Below are positions 40,474 to 50,392 of a stretch of DNA of 64,000 nucleotides, piece after piece. The number at the start of each line of letters is the position of its first letter. The stretch's first letter is position 1. The position numbers and the translations under genes are program-made. The notes under the pieces were generated by a model. The model ran no database searches and was not told the DNA's origin. It worked only from the letters and a program-made list of their open reading frames with translations. Origin of the DNA: Notospermus geniculatus (Eukaryota > Nemertea > Pilidiophora > Heteronemertea > Lineidae); assembly GCA_002633025.1 (NCBI GenBank), contig NMRB01003040.1, positions 1 through 64,000 on the forward strand. Direction: 5' to 3'.

Positions 40474-41238
40474 GTGAACCGGTTTGCCATTTGCACGAAG
40501 TGCAGTGACATTGCTACAAGACTTCAGTCTTACAAAAACCCGGCTATACGTGCAGCATTAGTTAAGAAGAGAACCAAACACCTGGAGTACCAACAGTAAG
40601 TACATGTATAAATTAATAAACCCATATCATGGACCAAAAATAAGAAAACGAGGTATCAACCGTATATATCTGAGTAATACTGAATGATTAGTGTGATTTT
40701 GAATGCTGAATGATATCGCTGTCGTTGTGGCCAAACTTTATAGATTTCATAATGAACAATAAATTAGTGTACATCTGATGAAGACAAGTAAGTGTCGAAA
40801 GCTTGTATCAGGTCCTCGGACCAATAAATAGTTGATCTTCAACAAGGTGTCGCACTCATTCTCTATGTATTTCAACAATTAGATCAACACGGCAACATAC
40901 TACCTTATCCTAATAAATTAGTGTGATTGTGACTGCTGAATGAAGCCACTATCGTAAGCACAAAACTTCAATTATGCATTCATTTTATCATTTCAGTGCA
41001 GAGAGGGAAACGTATTATAAACATGCAGCAAAGGCCAGGAGGAGTCCTGACAAGTACCTGTGTTTAATTGCTGATGGCATGGACCAAAGCAAGACTTATT
41101 TACCCCATTTTGTAAACCTGAATAAGGCAATACCACAGGCTTGGAAATTAAAGGTCCATCTCACAGGGGTGAAAGTTCATGGTGTTGGCTTGTACGTTTT
41201 CCTTGATCACGGGGAATACGAGCAAATTAGTTCCTAGA
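40474..41238 (+). pseudogene. Copy 1 of exons E and F of the HTHEDIDQ gene
   Basis: Exon E (40474-40595, 122 bp) follows TTGATTACAG and encodes a block with CTKCSDIATRLQSYKNP. Exon F (from 40997, after TTTCAG) encodes AERETYYKHAAKARRSPDKY, the first acidic motif LIADGMDQSKT, and HLTGVKVHGVGLYVFLDHGEYE. It then diverges from copy 2 after GEYE and stops at 41238 without the LDN and HTHEDIDQ blocks. It is thus a partial duplicate of 42493-43833 and lacks the second half of the catalytic region. The breakpoint lies at about 41225. Confidence 0.65.
40775..40835 (+). other. CTGATGA...GTCGAAA motif, hammerhead or Penelope-like terminus candidate
   Basis: CTGATGAAGACAAGTAAGTG is followed by TCGAAAGC. 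A GACA/TGTC stem sits between the CTGATGA and GAAA boxes, in the order of the hammerhead ribozyme core. The same sequence is in the duplicate intron at about 43387. Stem III and the cleavage triplet are not convincing, so it may be a decayed motif of the kind found at Penelope-like element ends. Confidence 0.3.
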
Positions 41239-42491
41239 GTATCCACGAGATGGTACTGTTGAAACTTAGAGTTGTAGGCCAAACCATGAAACTATTCCAG
41301 TTTGATTTGATGAATTAAAAATAGGAGACGAACCCCTATAAGGGTAAGAAATGGGCACTTGTTTTGAAACAGACTATAATCCATAAATTTTGAAACAGAG
41401 AGTAGTACAAAAGGAATGATTTTGCCTGGCAACGCCGCCTCCTCCACATATAGGTTATATAGTGGTGAAATATTGGGGCCCCCACTGCGTTGTGATGTGG
41501 TTTGGTGAAACACACACTTTAAATGCGATCACGATTTCCGCGAAATGGCACCAGCAGCTAGTCTATTGAACATTGGATATAGACCTGGCAATGCATTAAT
41601 CTCCAACGAACTCGGAATTTTTTCCAATAGATTTATAACCGTCACATGTGGCAATTCACTTGTATGGTGATGTATATAGAGACATAGGCCTATACACGGC
41701 ACATGACAGCCGGTTTGTACATTTAGGCCCATACGCAATGTTCACACGGGTGCAAAAATGGATAGACCAGTTGATTGTGACGCCTCTGGATCGGCCACTA
41801 CAATCTGGAATATTCGAGAACTTTCTTAAAGCTCAAAATTCTCCTTCACTTCGGGTTGCGAAATAAAGATGAACTTTGGCCTTTGTGAACTTTATGACTT
41901 CAAAGCTGGATGTGGTGGACAAAATGAGTGAGTTGTATATTTCTGATTCACCTTCGGTTTTGAGGTAAAAATTTACGTTTTGAGGTGGAAAAATGGCACT
42001 TTTCAAGGAAAAATGGCACTTTTTGACGATTTTTGCAACTTGAAAAAATCGCATTTTTCAAGGAAAAATGCTAAAATTTTGGTGTTTTCGCTGTTGCAGT
42101 GAAGAATGCACTTCCGTCTACATCCCTTCGTTTTGCTAATACTCATTATACATGTAACTATTAAATCCTCAATTAGGATTCAGCTCATTCGCTTCTGGAT
42201 TTTCACTCGAATGTGCCTGTTGGGATCGAAAATATGCGAATATCGGGATATTGTTTGAAAGTGTTTATTTATGCAAATAAGAATAAACATTACAAGAGCC
42301 CAGGGCCGAAGCAAGGCATTACTGGCCCTGGGCAAAAGTGACAGACAGATATGTAGTTTATACAGAAGAGCGGAATAGGTGGTACAACCAAATGAATATT
42401 AAACATGCATTAATGAGATTACAAACAAAAGAATAGGTTCAACGTACAAAAAGTAGGAACACGTGAACAAAAAAAAGAAACGATAGTGAAC
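41239..42491. other. Unique sequence between the two gene copies
   Basis: No homology to copy 2 was noticed. AAAAATGGCACTTTT repeats occur around 41990-42070. It ends at the N at 42492. No gene is supported. Confidence 0.4.
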
Positions 42492-42492
42492 N

Positions 42493-43212
42493 GGTGACAA
42501 CTTTACCAGGTGGATATGGTCGACAACAATCTCGAAGTCCTGCTACACAAGCAACCATAACCTGGCTCAAGTTAATGGCAAACACCCATGGAGATAAAAT
42601 GCCTGACGATGACCGCATCAATCTACCTTCCTGCCTTTCTCAGAGGGATGTATACAACATGTGTCAGGCACAGATGGAGTCAGAAGCAGAAAAACCTTGT
42701 TCCGAGTCGCACTTCTACAAGCTCTGGGCTATTCACTGCCCAAACATCAATATACCAAAGGTACATGTCATTATCCTCTAAAATCCACAATACCTCCAGA
42801 CCATCTTAGATATCTTATAATCAGGACCTGTTTCTTTTCCAATCATAGACTACCGAACCCCAGAATTCCACAACATCGTACTTGGAAAATAATTACTCTT
42901 GTATTTACTCATGTAGCCTATTTACAAGCCAATAGAATGGGACTCGACCGTTGCAAATTAGCCAAGTCGCACCTTGATGACAATGTGTTCTATGTATGTG
43001 CTAATTGAGCTAATAGACAATCGTCATAGGCACAAATTGACCATATTTATTCCAAGAAACTAATAAAAGCTCCATCACCCTTGATTACAGGTGAACCGGT
43101 TTGCCATTTGCACGAAGTGCAGTGACATTGCTACAAGACTTCAATCTTACAAAAACCCGGCTATACGTGCAGCATTAGTTAAGAAGAGAACCAAACACCT
43201 GGAGTACCAACA
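42493..43212 (+). CDS. Copy 2 of exons D and E of the HTHEDIDQ gene
   Basis: Exon D2 (42493-42760) starts right after an N at 42492, so its splice acceptor is missing. It keeps the AAG codon and the GTACAT donor that are broken in copy 1. Exon E2 (43091-43212) is identical in length and phase to copy 1. Nucleotide identity with copy 1 is very high through exons and introns, so the duplication is recent or is two alleles placed in series. Confidence 0.6.
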
Positions 43213-43607
43213 GTAAGTATAAATTAATAAACCCATATCATGGACCAAAAATAAGAAAACGAGGTATCAACCGTATATATCTGAGTAATACTGAATGATT
43301 AGTGTGATTTTGAATGCTGAATGATATCGCTGTCGTTGTGGCCAAACTTTATAGATTTCATAATGAACAATAAATTAGTGTACCTCTGATGAAGACAAGT
43401 AAGTGTCGAAAGCTTGTATCGGGTCCTCGGACCAATACATAGTTGATCTTCAACAAGGTGTCGCACTCATTTTCTATGTATTTCAACAATTAGAGCAACA
43501 CGGCAACATACTACCTTATCCTAATAAATTAGTGTGATTGTGACTGCTGAATGAAGCCACTATCGTTAGCACAAAACTTCAATTATGCATTCATATTATC
43601 ATTTCAG

Positions 43608-44523
43608 TGCAGAGAGGGAAAAGTATTATAAACATGCAGCCAAGGCCAGGAGGAGTCCTGACAAGTACCTGTGTTTAATTGCTGATGGCATGGACCAAAG
43701 CAAGACCTATTTACCCCATTTTGTAAACCTGAATAAGGCAATATCACAGGCTTGGAAATTAAAGGTCCATCTCACAGGGGTGAAAGTTCATGGTGTTGGC
43801 TTGTACGTTTTCCTTGATCACGGGGAATACGAGCACACTCAAGTAATCTGCTGCTAAACGTATTGGTAAGAATTCTGCAGATAAGGAAAGACAACATTCC
43901 CGAGGTCCTATATCTGCAGTTAGATAACTGCTGGAGGGAAAACAAGAATCGGTACATCTTTGCTTTCCTGAGTTATCTAGTCGAGATAGGCATATTCCGA
44001 AAAGTCAAAGTCAACTTTCTGATGGTGGGTCACACCCACGAGGACATAGATCAGTTTTTCAGTAAAATATCTGGCTGGTTGAATAAACATTCTGCAGGAA
44101 CAATAGATGATTTGATGGAGGGAGTAAAGAACTGCACTACTCCGAACCCAGAAGCCTACAAGTTCAACACGATGTTCAACATCAGAGACTGGCTGAGCCC
44201 ATGCATCTCACAACCAATGCAACATCATAGTGCACCACACCAGTTTCGAATCAAGAAAGACCCAGTTACCAACAAGGCAGTCATCTCGTACAAGAAGTGG
44301 TCTACGGATAACTCTTATTCTGAGACAGAGGGGACAGGAGCACCTCTTGCGCAACAACCTCGGGGGGAACCTGAAGAAATCAAACCGAATTACGAAAAAG
44401 TCGACCTCAGTCGTTTGAAAGTTGATGTGAACGCAGTGGCACGTTTCATGACAGTCGAGAGGCAGCCAGACTTTCGGGAAAAATGGCAAAAATGGTTCGA
44501 GGAAGCTTCGTACAGGTCACAAG
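43608..44523 (+). CDS. Catalytic exon (F) of the HTHEDIDQ gene, with a 2-base frameshift
   Basis: The exon follows ATTTCAG and ends before GTATGT. It encodes three acidic motifs in order: DGMDQSKT, then VLYLQLDNCWRENKNRY, then FLMVGHTHEDIDQFFSKIS. The order and spacing resemble the catalytic acidic triad of DDE/RNase H-like transposases, and HTHEDIDQ is the signature of DUF7869-type proteins in marine animals. Between the first and second motif the frame shifts: at about 43835 CACAC stands where CAC would keep the frame, a two-base gain. The second part reads 43863-44523. The junction to the next exon is also out of phase. The gene is therefore probably inactive here, or the assembly has small errors. 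Enzymatic activity of this family is inferred. Confidence 0.6.
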
Positions 44524-44983
44524 GTATGTAATACATGTACTGTATGCACGCATAAGGAACTCAATGTCTGTAACTAGTAAGGTAGAAGCAGCCCCATGAA
44601 TGGCACATGGTTAAATACGGCATCATTAAAGCTGGTCTAAGGGGCTGTTAACCCCACTATAATGTCCGCATTCTTTGTGCGGTTCATATTCAAGCGCCAA
44701 CATCAGTGCACTGATGCATGGGGTCGTTCATTTGAAGACACTGTGCCCAGCCACCAGAGAGTGGAGCTTTATGCATTTACGTTTAACTGCAGGTGATCAT
44801 ATTGCTGATGACAAAATAGTGGCAGGACTCTTTAAACATTACAATCAAACTCAATTAACAATGTCAAATAATATTACGATAAGTGAACTGTTTTTAACCG
44901 CACGTAATTAAAATCTCCAACTGGTACACGTTATTTGGTGTAAATGTTGCTGACCACCTTGCTGTGTCTTTTTTTATTTGTAG

Positions 44984-45283
44984 GTGAGAATCGGTAAAAG
45001 GAACCGAGAAAACGCACTAAACTGGAGGGAAGAAATGGAAAAGCGCACACTCTGTGTTGGTGACTTATGCTTGTTAGACATGGCAAAATGGGCCGGATAT
45101 GCAAGTTACCAAATGGGGCTATCCAGGGAAAACTACACCTCCAGGTGGCTCTACTGTACTATAAGTCCTAGTGTCACTGTTTGCAACATGGCAGAGTATG
45201 GAAAGTGGACTGTTCAGAAACTTAAAAATGAGTTATCAAACAGAGGAGTGTCACTTACAGGCAGAAACAGGCAGAAAAAGTGA
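44984..45283 (+). CDS. SAP-like exon of the HTHEDIDQ gene
   Basis: It starts after TTTGTAG (44982-44983) and runs to TGA 45283. It encodes a basic start (RIGKRNRENALNWREEMEKR) and ends with a SAP-like helix pair (YGKWTVQKLKNELSNRGVSL). SAP motifs bind scaffold or AT-rich DNA. The exon reads in phase 0, whereas the preceding exon as seen ends in phase 1, so an indel or an unseen exon lies between. Confidence 0.45.
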   Translation: MRIGKRNRENALNWREEMEKRTLCVGDLCLLDMAKWAGYASYQMGLSRENYTSRWLYCTISPSVTVCNMAEYGKWTVQKLKNELSNRGVSLTGRNRQKK

Positions 45284-45963
45284 TCTAATCATTTTCAACC
45301 TCAGAATCCTCCATCATTGACTTAATCATCGCATCAGACTTGATATTTTGTCCATCATTCTTTTATCAAATGGCACAAATCGGCTCCTATAACCAGTTCA
45401 CACCTACAGCAATAGAAGCAAGTTCTACCCTTATGTTTTTATGCCTTAGAAATCAAATGAGCTGATTAATTTTGATCTGAGATGTTGCGGTCATGGTGAT
45501 ATCGACGTTCGATATCACAAAATTTGATATTTTGAGATAACTTGCCACATTGTCAACTGATCAACATGAAACAAGTCTTAATTCATGCCTGCTTATCCAA
45601 GGACAGGACTGTGTTAAAATTCTCAGCCGCATGTATCCGGGTGATTGAGATATCATGATATTTTGATATTTTCAAACTTGATAATTTGAAATATCTCTGC
45701 CCGTGGTTGAGGTAGAGACATGATATCACCCATACTTAGGTTATTGATGCCCATTTCGATTATGCAGTGACCTTGATGATCAAGTAAAGGTCAATCTTGA
45801 TAATTTGAAATGTCTCTGTCTGTGGTAGCAGTAGAGGTTTGATAACACCCATATTTAGGTCATTATTTAGGATGCCAATTTCAATTATGCAATGACCCTG
45901 ATGATGATAGGTCAAGGTCAAGGTAAGAGGTCAAGGTGAAATTTCCCAAATAACTGATAAACA
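45284..45963. repeat. Intergenic or intronic stretch with a ~120 bp tandem duplication
   Basis: The blocks 45678-45790 and 45800-45912 share TTGATAATTTGAAAT, TCTCTG, CACCCATA, TTAGGT and AATTATGCA/GATTATGCAGTGACC. Upstream (45500-45670) short TTTGATATTTTGA repeats occur. Confidence 0.55.
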
Positions 45964-46269
45964 ATGAAACTCACTGAACAGAAAGTGGATAGTATAACCC
46001 ATAGTACAGTAGAGACCCCTATTATCGAGAGGTTGAAGTATATACTGGATAGCCCCATTGGAAAGGTTCTTGAAATTCATGAGAAAAACAGAGTCACCAT
46101 TGAGTGGATGAGAGCGGCTGTTGGAAGACGAATTTCACCTTGGCCTAACACATGGAAGGAAACTGTCAATCGCTCAACGATTTACTACCATGGTTTCGCC
46201 CTGACACACAGAAACTACCTCCCACAATATGTCAAGGATATTATTGAAAATTATGAGGATTCATTTTGA
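45964..46269 (+). CDS. Probable C-terminal exon of the HTHEDIDQ gene
   Basis: A frame ending at TGA 46269 encodes IERLKYILDSPIGKVLEI, VTIEWMRAA, SPWPNTWKE, and STIYYHGFALTHRNYLP. The last blocks resemble the C-terminal end of HTHEDIDQ-type proteins, where a WK...I.FHGF.LT pattern follows the catalytic region (from general knowledge of the family). The upstream acceptor may be CTGAACAG at about 45977-45984. It is placed with this gene by position and strand only. Confidence 0.4.
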   Translation: MKLTEQKVDSITHSTVETPIIERLKYILDSPIGKVLEIHEKNRVTIEWMRAAVGRRISPWPNTWKETVNRSTIYYHGFALTHRNYLPQYVKDIIENYEDSF

Positions 46270-46436
46270 ATGGTCTAGGCGATATTGGTTTGTTCCTCTT
46301 TTAATAGGACTTGTAATGAATGGCATGCACTATGCACTCAGTGTAGTACATGTACATACAATTGTTACCTCGTGGAAAAGACAATATTACCCTTTATAAT
46401 GTTAGTGGATTATTGGCTGTATTGTTTTGAACGTAC

Positions 46437-46677
46437 CTGGGAATAATTTTGCATGTGTTTTCAAAGCTTCTTGGGTTGTCTCCTGTGGGAATGCCGTCTT
46501 CACTTCCTCCCAAGTGGACATACCAGTGAGAGCAACAAAGCTGGCGCGCACAAGACTGACTTTCTTCAATTGTGATGCTTCATTGCCAGCTTCGTGTATT
46601 GTGAACTTTTTGTCGAGGACGTGACGAAATAAGTCTTTCCTTTTATCCTCGTCAAGCCCCTGGAATTTCTTGAAGAA
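46437..46677 (-). CDS. Exon of the ParB-like gene
   Basis: It follows a TATTGCAG acceptor and ends before GTACGT (46435-46436 on the minus strand). It encodes FFKKFQGLDEDKRKDLFRHV, SLVRASFVALTGMSTWEEV and LKTHAKLFPG. It continues in phase 0 from the exon at 46973-47107. It is helical and charged; no domain was recognised. Confidence 0.65.
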
Positions 46678-46972
46678 CTGCAATATATAATGAAGGGCAA
46701 GAATGAAGGCCTACATGTACTGTCTGTAATGTTTATGACAAACACGTTTTAAACGAGGTAACAGTCGCATCAACGCATTGTACTTTTAATTTTGCATCTT
46801 GCACCGCTTTATAGTAGTGATGGTGCTTTGGAACTTGCATGTATAATGGTGAAATGCGATTCCAAATCAAACATTGTCAAATATTTTAATTATAAAATAA
46901 TTAAAAATGAAGTACCGGTATACCAAGTACCGTACTAGTAACTGCTGTATTTATCCTTTTTAACTAACTTAC

Positions 46973-47107
46973 CGTCCCATTATTAATGGACTTCAGTTCC
47001 TTGGGCCTGTTCTGCCTGATGTCATTAACGACCATGCCGAGTAAAGTCCATGACTGTTTGTCATACCTCGCAACAGATGTTATAGTGCCCACTGAGTTGT
47101 ATGTAAT
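46973..47107 (-). CDS. Exon of the ParB-like gene (YNSVGTIASV), copy A
   Basis: A 45-codon exon between TTTATTAG and a perfect GTAAGT donor. It encodes YNSVGTIASVARYDKQSWTL and NDIRQNRPKEL. A second copy (about 47988-48120) has lost its donor and is fused directly to half of the neighbouring exon. Confidence 0.7.
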
Positions 47108-47650
47108 CTAATAAAAGAATTTAAAAAACAATTACGGTCTACGGTGAGCATTGGTAAACAAAAGGACATTTTCCACGTCTTGCATGTAGGCTACATTGAT
47201 ATTTGCTGATGTCGATCAGAGAGGAAAATACTTGCTGCTGTCGACTACATTTAATACTATCAAACACTGATACCCTCAAATACTTTACAGGCGCGGATCC
47301 AGAGGGGGGCCGCGCCCCCAATTTTCCACGTCTTACATGTAGGCTACATTGATATTTGCTGATGTCGATCAGAGAGGAAAATACTTGCTGCTGTCGACTA
47401 TATTTAATACTATCAAACACTGATACCCTCAAATACTTTATCTATTGATGGTGGCACTTTAAGTTCGACCGCTATAACTCCTCCGTGGTTTCTTGTCGAG
47501 ATGGCCCCATTATATTCACAATGTTGAGAATGACATGGGGTGGTCCTTAAGAGGGTGGCATTATATTTTGTTTCCTCTTTTGCCATCATCTGGCAACATG
47601 CATCCTTTCGCCGTGGGTATTATGCTAGTTCTGAATAATTTCTATTTACC

Positions 47651-48120
47651 TTGGTTCCTAACTGCTTTAGCAATTCCTTTCGAAAGCCAGCTGGCGCTTC
47701 GTGAGGGGGGTCATCATCATCTGGATTCAGGCCAGCTATCTCCATCAGCAACCTCCGTGCTTGGAACACCATGTCGATGTAGCACATTTCAAAAGTCTTA
47801 CTCCTGAGGTTGTGCGAATTTCCAATCCGTCTTGCCTCAATTAACGAAAGTCCTCGAAAAACGTCCACATAAATACTACGTATAGAGTCAAGACGGTCAC
47901 CATCTTCCTCTCTAAGCAATTCCTTTACAGCCTCCACCAGATGGTTGCCACCGAGTGTGTGGAGAGGATAGCTGTGGATGTTGTCAACCGTCCCATTAAT
48001 GGACTTCAGTTCCTTGGGCCTGTTCTGCCTGATGTCATTAACGATCATACCGAGTAAAGTCCATGACTGTTTGTCATAACTCGCAACAGATGCTATAGTG
48101 CCCACTGAGTTGTATGTAAT
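47651..48120 (-). pseudogene. Fused duplicate exons of the ParB-like gene
   Basis: The second copy of the YNSVGTIASV exon (to about 47988) continues without intron into a truncated copy of the GGNHLVEA exon (about 47987-47651). The join sits at the former donor (ACGGTT) and in the middle of the downstream exon, so it is a duplication breakpoint rather than splicing. The fused frame remains open (161 residues). It could be a real chimeric exon or an assembly collapse error. Confidence 0.6.
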
Positions 48121-48503
48121 CTAATAAAAGAATTTAAAAACAATTACGGTCTACGGTGAGCATTGGTAAACAAAAGGACATTTTCCACGTCTTACATGTA
48201 GGCTACATTGATATTTGCTGATGTCGATCAGAGAGGAAAATACTGCTGCTGTCGACCACATTTAATACTATCAAACACCGATACCCTCAAATACTTTATC
48301 TGTTGATGGTGGCACTAGTTCGACCGCTATAACTCCTTCATGGTTTCTTGTCGCGATGGCCCCATTATATTCACAATGTTGAGAATGACATGGGGTGGCC
48401 TTAAGAGGGTGGCATTATATTTTGCTTCATCTTTTGCCATCATCTGGCCACATGCATCCTTTCGCCGTGGGTATAATGCTAGTTCTGAATAATTTCTATT
48501 TAC

Positions 48504-49015
48504 CTTGGTTCCTAACTGCTTTAGCAATTCCTTTCGAAAGCCAGCTGGCGCTTCGTGAGGGGGATCATCCTCATCTGGATTCAGGCCAGCTATCTCCATC
48601 AGTAACCTCCGTGCTTGGAACACCATGTCGATGTAGCACATTTCAAAAGTCTTACTCCTGATGTTGTGCGAATTTCCAATCCGTCTTGCCTCAATTAACG
48701 AAAGTCCTCGAAAAACGTCCACATAAATACTACGTATTGCGTCAAGACGGTCGCCATCTTCTTCTCTCAGCAATTCTTTTACAGCCTCCACCAGATGGTT
48801 GCCACCGAGTGTGTGGAGAGGATAGCTGTGGATGTTGTCTTTGGTAACGTGAACATCGGGTGGCGCGAAACACACCACAGGAATTGAAGTCGAATGAGCA
48901 GAGGGTTCTCTTCTTAGGCCTTCCTTAATTTCCTTCACCCATGCCCTGGAAACTGGTCTGCAGAGTATGCCTGGCGTTGGTTCCAGCAGTGTTATCACAC
49001 TAACTTTAAATCGAC
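48504..49015 (-). CDS. ParB/sulfiredoxin-like domain exon
   Basis: A 512 bp exon, in phase with its upstream neighbour, between ATTTAACAG and GTAAAT. The order of elements fits a ParB N-terminal-like fold: a strand with a proline turn (VSVITLLEPTPGILCRPVSR), a helix (AWVKEIKEGL), a strand (SIPVVCF), the core HTLGGNHLVEAVKELLRE, then IRSIYVDVFRGLSLIEARR and GNSHN. In ParB-family proteins the GERR/GNHR-like loop binds or hydrolyses a nucleotide; here it reads GGNHLVEA, keeping Gly, Asn and His. ParB-type domains are mainly bacterial and viral, so a spliced animal gene is unusual. The assignment is by pattern only and needs a profile or structure search. Confidence 0.55.
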
Positions 49016-49182
49016 CTGTTAAATGAAATTACACAAATGAAGCTCGATAGAAAAAGCAGACGAACCTGCATGAAATAGACGTTGATTAAAAGTAGGTCAC
49101 CTAAAAGCACATTTTTGATCTGCTCTAGTGTACAAAATGGGCACTTATCACGGTCGGACTGTTTCCTAAAAACATCTCTTAC

Positions 49183-49474
49183 CCTGACATTTTGTTATTA
49201 TATCCTTCCAAAAGTCATCATCATTATCGCAATTAAGTGCAGCATCGTCATCAATACCCTCCAGCGACTCGAGTGACAAACGGCGGCGTTTGGGTGGAGG
49301 TGTCTGTTCCATATGCGCCCCTTTCGACACGTATCTGATGTTGCTCATCTCCGCCAATGAAGCAAGGAATGTCCTGTTGTCCTCTTCATGGTTCAGAAGT
49401 TCAGCAAAATCGTTATCTGGACTGAAGTTGCATCGTTTAAGGTGAACCCAGTAACTCTCGTTGATAGGTTGAAA
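49183..49474 (-). CDS. Upstream exon of the ParB-like gene
   Basis: It is bounded by CGTTACAG and GTAAGA and ends in phase 1, exactly complementing the next exon. It encodes FQPINESYWVHLKRCNF, an acidic helix (DFAELLNHEEDNRTF), a likely nuclear localisation signal (PPPKRRRLSL) and an acidic tail (DDDAALNCDNDDDFW). This suggests a nuclear protein. Confidence 0.65.
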
Positions 49475-49639
49475 CTGTAACGTAAGAAAAGACCCCTATA
49501 TTGGATGATTTGAAATTTGTTTCTTTTTTGATTCGGTTGTAAAATCAGCTGGAACATCAGCCCTCCATTAAAGCAAAATTAAATCATTGCTTGGTGTAAT
49601 GAATGCCATGTTTCAGTTCCGTCTCATTTCTCTGCCTCG

Positions 49640-50010
49640 TTACACCTGAATTTGACCTTGGGGATGGTTGTATCAGCACGGCCGCAAACAAATGACATGA
49701 TTGCAGCAATCTGTTGTTCGCTGGGTCTTAGTTGGAGGAGTAAGAAGAAAAGGCCCCTATATTGGATGATTTGAAATTTGTTTCTTTTTTGATTCGGTTG
49801 TAAAATCAGCTGGAACATCAGCCCTCCATTATTAAAGCAAAATTAAATCATTGCTTGGTGTAATGAATGCCATGTTTCAGTTCCGTCTCATTTCTCGCTG
49901 CCTCGTTACACCTGAATTTGACCTTGGGGAGGGTTGTATCCGCACGGCCGCAAACAAATGACATGATTGCAGCAATCTGTTGTTCGCTGGGTCTTAGTTG
50001 GAGGTCAGCA
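49640..50010 (-). CDS. Duplicated first visible exon of the ParB-like gene
   Basis: Two copies of an exon-like frame (LRPSEQQIAAIMSFVCGRADT...PKVKF) lie at about 49910-50008 and 49660-49740. They belong to a tandem duplication of about 255 bp (49489-49737 and 49749-50005) that includes exon and intron sequence. A donor candidate follows at TTCAG|GTGTAA. The 5' start of the gene was not found. Confidence 0.5.
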
Positions 50011-50196
50011 TAACATTTAGGCCTACTACTCAGCAATTCGACAGTTGCAAAGAACTGGAGGTCCTAAATCTCGAAATGTATAGCTTGGTATGGTTATAGG
50101 ATTGCATAATCCATCCAATACGAAACAAGAGGACGTTTACAATGTTTTGCTATGTTTTAAAACACAAACCACTGCAAACATTATTGCAGAGTTTTA

Positions 50197-50392
50197 AGCA
50201 TGCCTCACACGAGGACGGTTCTGACGGCGGTTCAGCACGGTTCAATAGGGAGGTTTAGAAATCAAATGATAACTTTATTTTCATATTACACCTTAACCGG
50301 ATTTTATATTGCATTTATCGCTTGATTTCTAATCCTCCCTATTGAACCGTGCCGAACCGCCGTCAGAACCGTCCTCGTATGTGAGGCATGCT
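50197..50392. mobile_element. 196 bp Harbinger-like MITE with TTA target duplication
   Basis: TTA lies on both sides (50194-50196, 50393-50395). The inverted ends start AGCATGCCTCAC and continue for about 60 bases (GAGGACGGTTCTGACGGCGG) with few mismatches. Confidence 0.8.

Larger units (their letters stand above)
46973..48840. repeat. ~1.0 kb tandem duplication within the ParB-like gene
   Basis: The block 46973-47985 (exon, intron, half exon) is repeated at about 47988-48840. A further short copy of the segment beginning TTTTCCACGTCTTACATGTA lies at 47322-47430 inside the first block. Identity is high. Confidence 0.7.
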
